Shown here piece after piece: positions 37,236-59,827 of a stretch of DNA of 64,000 nucleotides (position 1 is the first letter of the stretch; the number at the start of each line of letters is the position of its first letter). The notes beneath the pieces were generated by a model. It did no database searches. It saw only the letters and a list, made by a program, of their open reading frames with translations, and was not told the origin of the DNA. The translations under genes were made by a program, and so were the position numbers. The stretch comes from Psettodes erumei (Eukaryota > Chordata > Actinopteri > Pleuronectiformes > Psettodidae): positions 742,001-806,000 of the forward strand of contig JAFBJZ010000652.1 of assembly GCA_016785225.1 (NCBI GenBank), written 5' to 3'.

Positions 37236-40200
37236 CTATGTGACGGTGGTGGAGTTCTGCCCTCGGATCGCGCACCAGGCCATGAACACGTCTCTGCAGA
37301 GCACAAAAGAGACGGCAAACGTGTCACACTGCAAGACCTGCAACCTAAAATCTAGTTGTGTTATTACTGCTGAGTGCACACACCCTGACTCAGACTCTTT
37401 TCCTTGTTTTGATCATGTTCACTTCACTTTCTGGCCTTGAAACTATTTGATGATCGTAAGACTAACAGAAGAGTAAGACATACACACCTGCAGTGTGTGG
37501 CGACACACTCATTGCTGCAGTACTCCTTGTCCCAGTCCTTGCTCTCCACAGCAGGGTTGGTGCAGCCCGCACGCACACAAATGTTTGGACTGGAGGTGGG
37601 GGTCACACTGGGGCCGGGGGCAACATTCACCTCCACCTCCATCTGAGGGACACCACCAGGGGGACAAACACAGACTTTTATTTGAGGGGTATTTGTCCGT
37701 CCCTCGTCTTCAGGTTTAAACCACAGACTGAACGGTGCGGTCGACGCGCGTGTCGATGATCTTACCCCTTCTTCTGCCTCGGCCACTTCCTCCCCCAGCC
37801 AACATGGCCGCCGACTGTCCCACCTCCACCGTCAGCGCGGAGGAGGACACGGGCGCGGGCTTTTCGCCGGCCGACGTCACAATTATCGGCGCGCTGGAAT
37901 CCGACTGCCGCGCCGACGGGACAACCTTAATCTGCAGCGGGGGAGGAGCCGTGGCGGCAGCCGCGCCCCCGCCTCGCGGTTTGGCCTGCAGAGGGGGAGG
38001 AGCCTGGGCGTGCACCATCTGCTGCAGCCGAGGCGGAGGAGGAGTGCTCTGCATCTGCTGCAGCGGCGGCGGCTGCCGCGGCGAGGAGGCGGGCGTCGCC
38101 GTGACCGACACGGCGCCAGAGGGCAGCTGCGTCTGCTTGATGATGATCTTGGTGACGGTGGGGGGTTTGGCGGCGGGCGGGGCGGGCGGAGGTTGGGGTT
38201 TGATGGCGCCGGTGCGTGAGCGCGTGGTGACCTGGGGCAGGTCCAGGATGATGTTGGAGGTGCAGATGTTGGTGATGGTGTTCTCCTCCGGGTTGTAATG
38301 CTGGGACCTGGTGGAGCGAGCGGCTGGGGCGGGGGCGGGCATGGCCGTGACCACGGGGGCCGGGGCTGGAGGCGGAGGTGACGGGGCAGTGTCCATGACT
38401 TCGATGGGGGCCTGACGAGAGGAGGAATGAGGATTTATATCACGACAGAGTCCAGTACTGACTTATGAAAACACTCTCCTGTCATGACTCAGCAAACGCT
38501 CACCTGAGAATTCTGGCTGGCTCGGTATTCCTCCATCGCTTTCAAGTAATCCTTCTTCGCCACCTCGTTTTTCCTTTTGTAAACCTAAGGAAGTGGGAAG
38601 ATGACGCACTGACGTTAGAGGGATATTTAAATCTCTCGGCGGCTGCAGGAGTTTCTCCGTTTCCCCACTCGCCTGTTTCTGCTCCTCGCCCAGACTGTCC
38701 CACATGGAGGCCACGATCTTCGAGACTTCTCCAAACGTAGCGTTGGGATTTTGTCCTTTAATGGCCGCCTGCGTGTCCCTGAAGAACAAGGCGTAGGCCG
38801 ACACGGGTTTCTGAGGCTCGTTGGGGTCCTTCTTCTTCTTCCCCTTCTTCCTCCTCCTCCTCCTCCTCCTCCTCCTCCTCCGGCGCCTCCTTTCCGGCCA
38901 ACGGCTGGAGGGATGCTGGAGGTCGGGGCAGAGAGCGAGCACTCGGACAGAGAGGGGTCGAGGGAGATGACGCCGGGAGAGACGGCCAGAGAGACCGGAG
39001 ATTCGACCAGGACGCTCTGGATTTTTAGAGGAAGAGAACGACGAGGGTCGGAATAAAAAACGTTTCCAAATGATTCTCCTTTATGTGACAAGGAAAACTC
39101 GGATAATTCCCGAAAACTAATTAAACTACTTAAGAACCAATAACAGTATCAATATGTACAGAACGATTTGAGTGTGATTTTTAACACAAACTCCATAAAG
39201 TGGAGGACCAACCAGTGAACTTAGCAGAACATTTAGCAGCTAAAGAGCCAGATATTCCCCTCAATAGATGGAGGAGACCAAAGACAGAGATAAAAGACAT
39301 GAATTATCGGGATTAAATTATAGCCATGGCTCTAAAACTGCTGGATGAGTAAAATACACAACTATTTGCCCTATCAAAAGAAAAATGGACGATCGGTCAA
39401 CGTTATGTTGTTTACACTGCCCCCAAGTGGTCAAAACCGCCAGACAATGCAGATTGAAAGTGCCTGAAATGAGACATTTCTGGAATATGCTGTGGAAACG
39501 TCTCACCCTTCTAAAATCGTCCATGTCGTCGTCCTGGAGCGAGCTGGTGGGCGACGCCGTGGCCGACAGAGGGTGTTCGGGCGACTGGGGCCGTTGCAGG
39601 ATGCTGCCGCCTCCCAGCCCGAGCCCCAGCTGAGCGCTGAGCTCCGACTGGTCGATAGTGGTGAGCTGGTTGGAGCCCAGCAAGCCCTGGCTCATGTCAC
39701 CCAGCGGGACGTCGATGGTTACTGGGGACGAGCTGCTGAACTGGGAGCCGATGGGATGGCCGAGATCCTGGGGGAAGGAGGGAGAAGAAGTTAAAACCGT
39801 ATTTAAAGGTGAGTCGATCCCGGGCGGGTCAACCCCCCCCCGTGCTCCTCACCATTCCCAGCGACGATCCCAGCAGAGCCCCCCCTCCGGACTGGTTCAT
39901 GACCCCCAGGCTCAGGTGCTCCAGGCCCTGCGAGGGGGCGCTCACGAAAGTGGAGGCGAAGGAGGGGTCGTCCCCCTCGACCACGGCGTTCCCGGGTACC
40001 ACCACGCTGTCGGAGGGGCCCGTGTCCGACAGCTCCCCGAAGTGAGACACCACGTCGGACACGGTGAGGGCCGAGTCCGGGTCCAGAGAGATGGGGGGGA
40101 TCTCGAACTCCTCATCGCCGAGGCTGGGAGTGTGGAAGGTCTGCGGCGGAACGACATCACGAGGATGAGTTTGTGAGAAAATGGAGGCGGAGAAGGAGGG

Positions 40201-41133
40201 AGGAAGAGTCAGTTGTGTTCAGGTGCTACAGGCGACACGACGCTGATGCAGCCGCGCCTGCAAAACACTCTCACACAACTGCTAACGCCGTTTCTGACCC
40301 GCTTCAATTTATCCAGCAGATGTGTGCGAGGGGGGGGGGACAAACAAAAAAAAAAGATGGATGAACAGTTCATACTCCACCGGCAGATCCAGCGAGGTTG
40401 AAGAGGTCGATGGGTTGAGTGGCACACTAAAAAAACGAAGTGCATGCTGAGGTGGATTACAAATGTCGGCGCACGTGGCCGGTGAGACAACACACAAGTG
40501 GTTTTTGACGTTTGATAGAACAGGTCACGGTCCTGTCCGCCATGATGATTTACACATCGCTTTTAAAACAGATGGGAGACAGGATGCGTTTGATGGCAGT
40601 AAGGAAAATCCAGCCGGCCTCGTGTTTGGGAGTGGGAGTCATGTGCCTGTCATTTACTAATTATTACTGACTGTGTAACAGGAAGCAGGGGGTGTGTCCA
40701 TAATAATAAACAAACCTGCCACGTAATGAAAAGGTGCGAGTACCTACCTCTGAAGAGGAGAGGAAGGGATGGCCCGAGCCCGAGATGGTCAGGTAGGTGT
40801 CATTGCCTCCAGGGAACTGAAACATTCAGACGCACAAGTCAGAACAGACAGAGAAATGTACCACACACACCAAAAAACAACAACAACAACAACACAACCC
40901 ATGAAACTCAAACAGGTCTGCACGCTGTGATGCGTTCACTGGCAAAAAAAAAAATAAATAATAATACACACAGGAGGGACACGGCGTCCGTGTGCCTGCG
41001 GGGCTCCCCATTCCCAAGCAGTCACCTTGTTGTCAGAGTCAAATCCGTTGAAGGACTGCGGGTCCAAGAACTCCGGGTCGCCGTCGTGCTGCCCGGTACC
41101 GTCCGTTAAATCCGAATAAAAATTCAGGTCCAT
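37236..41133 (-). CDS. tox4: TOX high mobility group box family member 4
   Basis: Nine exons on the minus strand: 41133-41026, 40816-40748, 40140-39853, 39767-39507, 39016-38673, 38584-38504, 38411-37766, 37642-37488, 37293-37236, about 669 aa. The N-terminal acidic/serine-rich activation region contains TFHTPSLGDEEFEIPPIS, the TOX-family signature. A lysine-rich nuclear signal leads into one HMG box (DPNEPQKPVSAYALFFRDTQAAIK to VYKRKNEVAKKDYLKAM). A Pro/Gln-rich region and the C-terminal Cys cluster CVRAGCTNP ... CSNECVATHCR follow, ending RDVFMAW. TOX4 is a nuclear DNA-binding subunit of the PTW/PP1 phosphatase complex. Two compensating single-base frame breaks are needed: one missing base in the GGA repeat of exon 5 (about 38830-38890) and one extra base in a C5 run at 37792-37796. 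Intron 5 uses a GC donor. Confidence 0.93.
38671..38672 (-). other. GC splice donor of tox4 intron 5
   Basis: The minus strand reads AAACAG then GCGAGT, with the acceptor CCTTAG before GTTTACAAAAGG. The exon junction EEQKQ/VYKRK is the conserved TOX-family boundary, so a GC-AG intron is the simplest reading. Confidence 0.7.
39417..39430 (-). promoter_or_regulatory. CTCF-like motif in tox4 intron 4
   Basis: The minus strand reads CCACTTGGGGGCAG, matching the CTCF core at 13 of 14 positions. It points opposite to the two plus-strand copies at 5672 and 23375. Confidence 0.35.
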
Positions 41134-41449
41134 CTTTTCAGCTGGGCCTCATATGTTCGCTATGACCCCCCCCCCTCCTTCTCCCCTCTGCGATTCAATC
41201 AGATGTTACGCAATTAACCGAAATTTCCCTTTTGCGTTACCTTTGGATTTTAAATTTTACGGCTTCATTTTACGTTTTTGGTTTTTTTTTAAAGTGGAAA
41301 CACCACCCTCCTCCTCCTCCACCACCACCACCTCCACCTCCACCTCCTCCGTGTCAGGATTAGCTATAATTTCTAACCAAACCGTCAAACGCCGACAGAT
41401 TTCGTACAGATGTTGCGATTAGCGCGCACGACTAAAAAAAACCCAACAT

Positions 41450-41451
41450 GT

Positions 41452-41522
<71 letters not shown>

Positions 41523-41543
41523 CGTGCGTGCGCGCGCGCGCGC
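41450..41543. repeat. (GT)n/(GC)n microsatellite upstream of tox4
   Basis: A GT tract that grades into GTGC and then a pure CG run, a sequence class prone to Z-DNA. It sits about 320 bases upstream of the tox4 ATG at the edge of a CpG-rich region. Confidence 0.95.
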
Positions 41544-41920
41544 CGGCAAACCGTGCCAAAAATAACCTGTCCGCCGGCCGGCTAGCCGCCGAGGTAACGT
41601 GGCCGTTGCCCGTCTTTTTCTTGCTGACTTGTCCTAACGCGGTTTAGCCCTTAGCAGGCGTTTGACGCAAGGCTGCGGTACTCCTCGCTTCGCCGCCAGC
41701 CTGGCGCCCGCGTGTCTGCCGGTTCCCCCCCCCCACCCCCACCCCCCGAGCGCCTCGTGCGGACCGAGACCGGGCACGGCGGCGGAGGTCTAACGGGCGA
41801 GGTGTCGACGCCGCTCCGGGGGTCCGGGCAGCGACAGCGATCGTTTCAAGGTGTCTGACAGCGACGGGCAGACCGAGCCCCCCCCCCCTCCCCGTCCTCC
41901 GGTCTCTGCTTCGTGTTGAC
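41540..41920 (-). promoter_or_regulatory. CpG-rich tox4 promoter
   Basis: Dense CpG (for example GCGCGCGCGCCGGC and CCGCCGGCCGGC) set against AT-rich DNA beyond 42000. Position and composition fit a CpG-island promoter for tox4. From 42000 to 43040 I see only AT-rich intergenic sequence. Confidence 0.5.
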
Positions 41921-43043
41921 CCGGGCCAGGCTGCTCAATGGATGCAGAGACACGGATCGGCTACAGGATATACTTGGACGGAGGGTCAAGCTAAAAAAAA
42001 CAAAACACGACCGACGCCGGATGTTGAGCGATGCGAGTTTCAAAATAAAATTATACGGCTATTTTTTTTTTCTTATTTCTAACGATTAAATTGTTGAGGT
42101 GCAAAAATGCTAAAATCTTCAGTACAATTATACAAATTGGCAGGAAAATACGCAAAATTACATTAACAACTCGGTCACAACTTCCAAATACTTAATTTTA
42201 AAAGGACTGTTTTTTTTTTTAAAAAAATACTTGATTATAGATTTATGTTTGGGTGATAACAATATGGGTTTACACGTTGATTGTCAACAAAAAGTGCTAC
42301 GTTCGGGATTTTATTTTGAATTAATAGGAAGTCGCTTGTCATTAGCTTTCCCGAAAAAGGAGTAAACTTTGCGACAGATGGTCAGTGAAGCTCGAACAGT
42401 TTTCAGCGTCTGAAGCGCAGTTAGTAAATTTGTACAGATCCCACAGATTTAAATTATGAACAACAAAACGACTGGACTTGCAGCTGTAGTGCGGATATTT
42501 AACATGTGGTTTCAGTTCCGAGTGACAGCTTTAACCACCTAACACCAGCGGATTATTGAGTTGACACCAAACCCCGGGTGTGGAGGATTACACGTCTCTA
42601 ACCGGGTCAACGGACGACGGGAAGTTAAATTAATGTATTTCTAATAGGATTAATAAAAGGAGACAGGTCCGGCCGCTCGCGACCACACTGTTGTGTTTGT
42701 TGACAACATAATCTTGTTGTATCGAGCAGCGCAGGCGAAGACAAGGCTGATTCTTTTATTAAGTCAAAAGCGTCTAATTACAGCTACTCTTACCTCCATG
42801 CTCACCCCCGCAATCTGATTAATGTTTTGTTTTTAATCCCACTTTTTGTAAGTGAACTTCGGCCAGAATTGATTTCCTCAAATATCACAACATGGCACCG
42901 GCTTCCGAGTCGCACGCACAGGGGGGAAGTGACCTCATCACGTAAAAAAAGTGGCGTTCCAAAATAAAACGAAAATATTTACACCAAAGAAACCCAAAGA
43001 AAAACAAAAACAGAGACATTTGTAACTTTTCCTTCAAAATTGC

Positions 43044-43049
43044 TTTATT
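43044..43049 (-). other. slc12a6 polyadenylation signal
   Basis: TTTATT on the plus strand lies about 1.9 kb beyond the slc12a6 stop. The intervening 3' UTR (43050-44942) has (CA)n runs at 43302-43339 and about 44666-44692 and no coding potential. Confidence 0.5.
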
Positions 43050-43301
43050 TATTCTCATTTTTTTTCAAGCAAAGTTTTTTTTATGATTCCTTTTTATATT
43101 AATGTAATTAAAAAAAGATAAAACTTGGGATCTTTTTTATGTACAAGCAAGAAAACAATGTTTAGGAAATAACAATGAACATTAAAGAATCCCTGCACGA
43201 TAACACAAAAAAAAAAAGAAAAGAAAAAGAAAAAAAAGAACAAAGCATTAGAGTGGAATCGAAACATCTCCAGTTTACAGCTCCTTACTTTAGCAACAAG
43301 A

Positions 43302-43337
<36 letters not shown>

Positions 43338-43339
43338 GC
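43302..43339. repeat. (CA)n microsatellite in the slc12a6 3' UTR
   Basis: A simple CA run with terminal CGCA units. Confidence 0.95.
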
Positions 43340-44663
43340 ACACAGAGACAAAGCAGGATGTCAGCAGGTGTACTTCAGGTGTGTGGTGAGGTGGAGAGTT
43401 TCAGGGCACAAGCTCACACTATACAGCGCAGAAAGAAAAAAAAATTCTCATTAGTGGGAATGGAAAACACCATTTCACTGTGTCAAATAAACACACGTAC
43501 CGTCCAGACACACACACACACACACTTCTCTGAGTGACAGTGACATTTTGACAGCATGCAGTGCAGTGGTCCTCTCCACAATGGTCCAGTGTGTCAACAA
43601 CTTTCCAGTTTCTTCCCGTCACAACAACAACAACAACAACAACCACGTTTCCCCTGACGTTTTCAAACACTCCACCGTGCTGACTGTTCACGTGCAGCCC
43701 AACGTGGGGCTGGATTATGGCACAACACAGAGGAAACCTGGCTTAACTCGTCTGATTCCCTCTTTCCTGGGACCTCACTGATAAATCGCCACAGATTAGC
43801 AGAGCGGACTGCTGGTGTTTGCTTTACAGCTCAAGATATGTGTCTGATTGGGAATTAGTTTTCATCACGTTACGTGTGATGAATGTACGGAGGCTTCTGC
43901 CAAGAAAGACAACAAAACTCATAAAACGTTAGACATGGTAAGAAACAGGTTAAAATACAACCTATGAGTCAAAGCCAAAATAATCATATCATTTTTATCT
44001 ATTGACTCTCATAATTCTTACTTTAGTGAATCAAACTTATGTTGTTGTGCGTACCACATAATTTGGATTTAGCCGACTAAAATCTCGCCACAGTAAAACA
44101 AAATGTCTGTCTTTGATTCAGCAGGAGCAGCTTTGAGCTCATTGTGACTAACTTTCTTGGCAGAAAAAGTTTTCCATCCGGGATTCTGAGAAATAGCAGC
44201 AAGTTCAGACAAACACACACACAATGAATTTGAAAATAATTCAGCTTCACTCCACTTTGAACGTCACTGTGGATTAAAACAAATTCAGAGTTTTGTGCAA
44301 ATACTTGTGGATATTAAAAGAAAAGCGGCCAGTAGAGATATGTGACTGATAACTGTCGTTGCTCTCATCTCCTTAAATGAACGCACACTCTCACACTAAA
44401 CAGGTTTAAAACTACTTTCCCTCCCCAAGTTTTTACGACGCACCGGGAGAAACTTTTCCGTGTGTTTAAGGAGAAAAGAGAACGACAATAAAACGCCCGA
44501 CTCAGACGTTCAGGCAACGTTCAGGACACTCGCATCGGCTCCCAAAATACATTCTGTACAAAAAGCAACCCTGAGTCTCATCAGTGCAACGACTTCACAG
44601 CCTCTGGAAACACAACGCTGGTCCCTCCTCCGACAAACCACACCCCCCTCAGATGGATGACTG

Positions 44664-44702
<39 letters not shown>

Positions 44703-44942
44703 TTTTTTTATTCTTTTCGCTTTTTGCTCATTCGTGGAATCGTGTTGGCGTTTCTGTAGCTCGACATTAGCGGAATGAAAACCCCCGTCATGACAGAAAA
44801 GTGTAAAAAAAAAGGAAAAGGAAAAGGTTTGGGTGGGGCTCGGTGACTGACGCTGCAGGCGGTGTGACAGTCTCCTGGGGCGCACTGCCCCCCCCACCCC
44901 TCCACCCCATGAGCTCACAGGCCTCCTCCTCCGTTTGACCAA

Positions 44943-54805
<9,863 letters not shown>

Positions 54806-54899
54806 GGCAACTCACTTGCACCAGTAAAGGCGGGGAAGGGGAGGGGCTGGTGTGTGGGTTGTTGGAGAAGACAAAGGGGTTGAGGGGGGGGGAGGTTTT

Positions 54900-54980
54900 T
54901 GCTGGGGGGGGGGTTAGCTAGCGAGTCTGCGCTGACCCCTGAGCTGAGCGGGGCGAGGCTAGGCTAGGCTAACTCTCAGG
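54900..54980. other. GCTAGC/GGCTA cluster upstream of slc12a6
   Basis: TTAGCTAGCG and a direct GGCTAGGCTAGGCTAA run within 70 bases of the coding first exon. It resembles the clusters at 34170-34480, 56745-56785 and 57225-57260. Confidence 0.5.
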
Positions 54981-57351
54981 TGATGCTGAGGTAACGGCGG
55001 CCTCTACGAGTCGTCCTTTCGCAGCTGCAGTTCTCCATTGAAGCAAACTGGTCTTTCTGATTCGGCGTTCCTTTACAGTAACTGTGCGACTTAGTCCGAG
55101 CAGCGGACGGCGGGCACGCAAAGAGCTGAGGGCGTCAGGGCGTCAGGGCCGCAGTCACGAGGTGCGGCCTTTATTTCTGACTGACGTGCACCTCGGGGGA
55201 CGACGGCGTCTTTCCGCTGAGCGCACGGCGAGGGCGGGGGAAGACGAGGCGGGATGGAGAGGCATCGGTGCGGCGAGGGAGGGAGAGAGAGAGAAAAAAT
55301 GGAAGAAGTTAGTCTCCACAACATGCGTTTCAGATTTTTCAGCAGGTCTTATCAGATCTTGTGGTTGCATGTGGGAGTCAGGACAAAGCAGCCTTTGCGT
55401 CACGCGTGTACGTGCACGGATCATCAGTTTCACGGCGCTTCCTCCGTACTGTAATCAGTACAGTTATGCATTCACACGCAACAGAGAGCTGAATAATGAA
55501 TTAAATAATTTCCAGGACGGGATTAATAAACTCGGCTCTTGTTTTTGGCTGAAAGTCGGGCTCCTCGTGCCCCTAAAAAAAATCCACACAGTCCGGCACC
55601 ATCGTCATAAGATTCATCACGACAACGCGACAGAGGTGTAACACAATAAGGCCGTTTGCCTTGTAGGTGCAAAGTCACGAAAAAGAAAAGTGACAAGACA
55701 GGTGGATACGGCTGAATTGTTGTTTTAGCTCGGGTCGTAATTTAATTATTAAAAGGAGAGCGGTTCCAACCGGTTGTGCCAGTCGCTGCCGGCTGCTCTC
55801 TCTCCCTCTGCGTGCACAGACACGGCACATTTCCTCCTTCTTTTCTTTTTAAGAGCGTCGCACACTTTGGCAATCCACATTCAGGGGATGGATGGATGGG
55901 GGGGGGGGGCAGACAGGAAGGTGGGTAAGGGGCTTATGTTTGTCATTCAACTTGCAGAGCGTCTCCCTGGGGGGGGTTCACAAACTTCCAGCTAAGTTTG
56001 GCAGACACACACACACACACACCTCCAGGTAACGAGGCCCCAGTACAAGTTAACAGCATGTCTCTGGACCGAGTCCCCCTCATGGGATTATGTGCAGAAT
56101 ACTCATCAGATTATTACCCGTGAAGTTCCCGCTCGGTGCAGTCCTGTGAATTATTAGCGGGACATTTTGTTCCTCCTCTCTTGTTGTTGTGTTTGCGTCT
56201 CAGAGGATCGTTTTCACGGTGCCTGACGTGTTTAATCCCACAGACAAAGAGTCCCGGTTAAAATCAAATTAATACCATATGAGGATAATATCACCTGCCA
56301 CTTATACTAATCTCCACACTGTTGTTTAAGCACAATGTCATCCCGCTCTTACTGATGCCTGTCAGACAGGAAACTGATCAGCTATTATATTTATAATCAA
56401 ATAATTTTTGATTTGATTTGATGGAATTGATTGATCCTTCACTATTTTCTGATTCATCTAGGAAAAACAATGAAGAAGACATTAGCTGCAGCACTACAGC
56501 GCTGCCTGTGAGTTAAATGGATGAAATATGAATTAGTTGGCTGCCATGTCACATTCAAGTCACTTTTGTAATTATTAAATGAGGATTAATCAAAATAAAA
56601 CAAAGGAGCTGTGCCACGTTTCTATCACAGGTGTTAATGCAGCTGATATCAATACGATTCAGAGGTAAGAACGGAACCAATCAATCAATTAATATAATCA
56701 CACACACACACACACACTCCACCCCGGTTGCAGGTGATGCTCCCTTGCTAGCCGCTACTCCATCCTAAGCCAATTAAGCTAGCACATAATAATTCTGGCT
56801 TGAACCGGTCAGCACCCCCTCCCGTGTTATTGCACAGTCAGAACTGGCGTTATGGGACGTCGAATGAGACCGGACAACGTTTCCGTTCTCTCCTCCACAC
56901 GGCGTTTTTCACCACAAAAGGAATGCGGCACCCGGGGGTCAGACGGCGGCGGGTTCAACGCGTTTCAAACCGGCTAAAAAAAAAAATAAATCAGACAGAC
57001 GCGCGGCTGAATCGCGCCGAACCGAAGGAGTGATTAGCCCGCTGCTGGCAAAGTTATGCTCTTTGTTAAATAAAAAAAATAAATAAATAAAAATAAACTG
57101 CGCATCGTTTAATGACGAGCAGCACGTCAAGCACCGAGCCATCACGTCTATAGGTGCGGGGCGGGTGGGGTGGAGGGTGGGGGAGTGGAGGAGGGAGAGG
57201 CGGGTGCATCGGGTGAGGTGGTCGCGCAAGCTAGCCCGAAGCTAACGCTAGCCACGCCGCTGAGGAAGCTGTCAACTCCGCGGACCTCCGCAGACACACG
57301 CCCGGCGGGAGACCCACACCCCCGACACCACAGTCACACGAAGCGCGTACC

Positions 57352-57580
57352 TGACTCGAGTTCCCCGTGAGGAGCGCTTCCGCACCGCGGCTGTTTTCAC
57401 TTACATCTGGGGAGATTTGGCTCCGCTCCCGGGTCCTCTCGGCACTTTCTTTTTTTTTTGTCCAACCGACCCAACACACAAAACGTCAACCCGACGTCAC
57501 CGGCGCGAGAGCGCACGGCAGGTCCCGTTTCTCTTCCCGTCACGCCGACGCGTCGCGCATGCGCAGTGACAAGCAGGCTA
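57352..57580 (-). promoter_or_regulatory. Putative distal promoter and 5' UTR exon of slc12a6
   Basis: A CpG-rich block with two minus-strand donors: GTAAGTG (exon edge at 57405) and GTACGCG (exon edge at 57352). No gene other than slc12a6 lies downstream in this orientation, so this is probably its noncoding first exon, about 2.6 kb upstream of the ATG. From 55100 to 57150 I see no coding exon. Confidence 0.4.
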
Positions 57581-58059
57581 TCCTGGGAGAAGTAGTCTGC
57601 GAAGAGCAGACACGGCTCGCCTCTGCGCCACACGTTGTTTTATTTATTTTAATTCCCGCTTTAAATGTCTTGCTTGAATGCTCAAATAGCTTAAAAATAA
57701 GATTTTACATTTATGAATATTTTTTATTTAAAAAAAAGAAATAAAATATAGTTTTTTTTATAATTTATAAATGTAGATTAATCTTAGGAAAATAAGATAT
57801 TGCAGTGTTTACAGCAGTGAACGTCAACCTTTTTGTCTCCTAACCCCTAACAAAGGGCAGTGTGTAGTTGGGTCACATTTCAAAAAAAGTTGTTAGCATA
57901 TTTGCCACATAGACTTATTAACTAGTCAAGGCACCAAAAGCTAAACCGAGCCAATATTTCACAAGAAAAAAGCACAGATGCATGCAAGAGTTGGAAAAGA
58001 AAAGGTCAACCGGCTGCAACAGTAAAATGTCACTTACACACACATTTCTGCGCTTATTT

Positions 58060-58065
58060 TTTATT
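58060..58065 (-). other. Candidate nop10 polyadenylation signal
   Basis: TTTATT on the plus strand, 326 bases past the nop10 stop. Confidence 0.4.
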
Positions 58066-58390
58066 CAGGTTGTATTTTTTGTCACCTGCTCGAGATTTTA
58101 TACACACAGGGACAAAATAATACAGTCTGTCTACTGAACATTTACTCCGCACGAAAACAAAATTCTTATAAACTAAAATTAATGTTAAAAAAAATAAAAG
58201 CACATTGAAAAAAAGATCCTTAACATCAACCACAGTGGATATTTGATGTCTTGAACAGTCCTTTCAAATTGGGCCAAGTGTTTTCTTGCTCTTTCCTTAG
58301 CAGTCCCAACTTCACCGTCATCCCTCCGTTTTCCTGGTCTTGATCTCCATCCCTCCTCCTCCTCCTCCTCATCCCCTCTGATTCGCTTAT

Positions 58391-59014
58391 TCACAGAACA
58401 GGTTTGGGCTGCTGGGTGAGAAGAATGCCGAAGCGTTTCTTCACCATCACCCGATGCCGGGAGAACTTGTCGTCTGGGGAGAAGCGGGCCGGGTGGGCCG
58501 AGCTGGTGGGCTGCCCGTCAGGGTTCAGCTTCTGTTGGTGACAGAGGAGGAGAGGAGAAAGCTCAGTGGGTGTCAGTGCTGGGAGATACGAATAAAGTTA
58601 AGTTTCTGTCTACTTGCACAACATCATCACTGGTAACAAACCAAAAAGTAACTTTGCTTTTCTGGGTTGCTTCCTCTGAACAATTATTGCTGGGCTGAAA
58701 AGGCAAAACCCTCTCAGAAATGTTGTGTTTATCTTATGACCCTTGTAGCCGTTCATTACATTTTCATGTCACCGGACTGCATCACAATTAAAGGGTCAAA
58801 TATAATAATCCAGAAACCTCTCGGCAACACATCTGTCTCAGAGTTATTATGTATATTCTGGATTACTCTCCTGCACGTCTGTACTTGTACTTGCAGGCAC
58901 GTGCAGTTACAATAAAGTTGAATCTATCTGTCGACGTGAAGGATGTAAACACAACGTTACCTTCAGAGTATAGACTCTGTCCCCGCTCTCGTTCAGGTAA
59001 TACTGGAGAAACAT
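58391..59014 (-). CDS. nop10: H/ACA ribonucleoprotein subunit NOP10
   Basis: Two exons on the minus strand, 59014-58961 and 58531-58391, give exactly 64 aa, the length of human NOP10. The protein starts MFLQYYLNESGDRVYTLK and ends TQQPKPVL, with the family block ARPARFSPDDKFSRHR in the middle. NOP10 binds dyskerin and is a core part of nucleolar H/ACA snoRNPs (rRNA pseudouridylation) and of telomerase RNP. The four zinc-ribbon cysteines of archaeal Nop10 are absent, as in other animals. It shares a compact interval with lpcat4, whose 3' end lies only about 300 bases upstream of the nop10 start. Confidence 0.97.
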
Positions 59015-59318
59015 GGCGACAGTCAAAGTGTTTTCTTAATCCAGGAAAATGAAAATATGCCGATTACACTGATTTATATCGAAAAAAACCCTCGAAGTTT
59101 GCGACTTTTCCCTTCCTATTCCACGTGCAGCGAAATTCCTCCTTGTCCGATTAGCAAAGCGGATATCCGGTTCAAACATCATAGCGCTCAGCATGATGGG
59201 AAATTGAGTTTCATAATAAAAACCCATACGCGTGATAAACAAACAACCCCAAACTACTTAAAACAATTCACAGTTTAATTGTCAAACATTACCAATATTC
59301 ATACAAAGATAATTTTCA

Positions 59319-59324
59319 TTTATT
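59319..59324 (-). other. Candidate lpcat4 polyadenylation signal
   Basis: TTTATT on the plus strand, about 500 bases past the lpcat4 stop. The 3' UTR between them has no other feature. Confidence 0.4.
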
Positions 59325-59827
59325 TAAAATAAACTTGGATTTACTTCGTTTCTTTTTGCACATTCTACTGTCCCTTTAAAAAACATTTAATGTACATAAC
59401 ATGAAATTCTATAAATAATACATCTTATGGCTTCAAATGACAAAAGAGTCCATTCACTGCATCATGACGGCTTAACGGTAAACATTTTTTAAAATAAGAC
59501 ACAGTGACGAGCACGCACACACCTTCAAGTCCTCAAACACACAACAACACACATGTACACACTTCATAAAGCATCTGTACCATCATTTCCTCAAGGTTTA
59601 AGTCCTTTTTTTTTGGCTTTTCAATGTCAGCATGAGGTTTTAAAAATACATCCACACATACACTAACATACAGGCAAATACAATACAATCCTCCGTCGAT
59701 GAATATTCCGGTGAGCACATTCCCGTGACTGCACTTGAGGATACCAAGCACAGAAGTAGCTCGAATGGACATCCTGCAAAACAAAAACAGAGGAATCCGA
59801 CTTTTGCTTGATATTCAAATCCTCATT

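Noticed and set aside
37735..38298. Plus-strand Gly/Ala-rich open frame
   Set aside because: Antisense to the Pro/Gln-rich tox4 exon 7.
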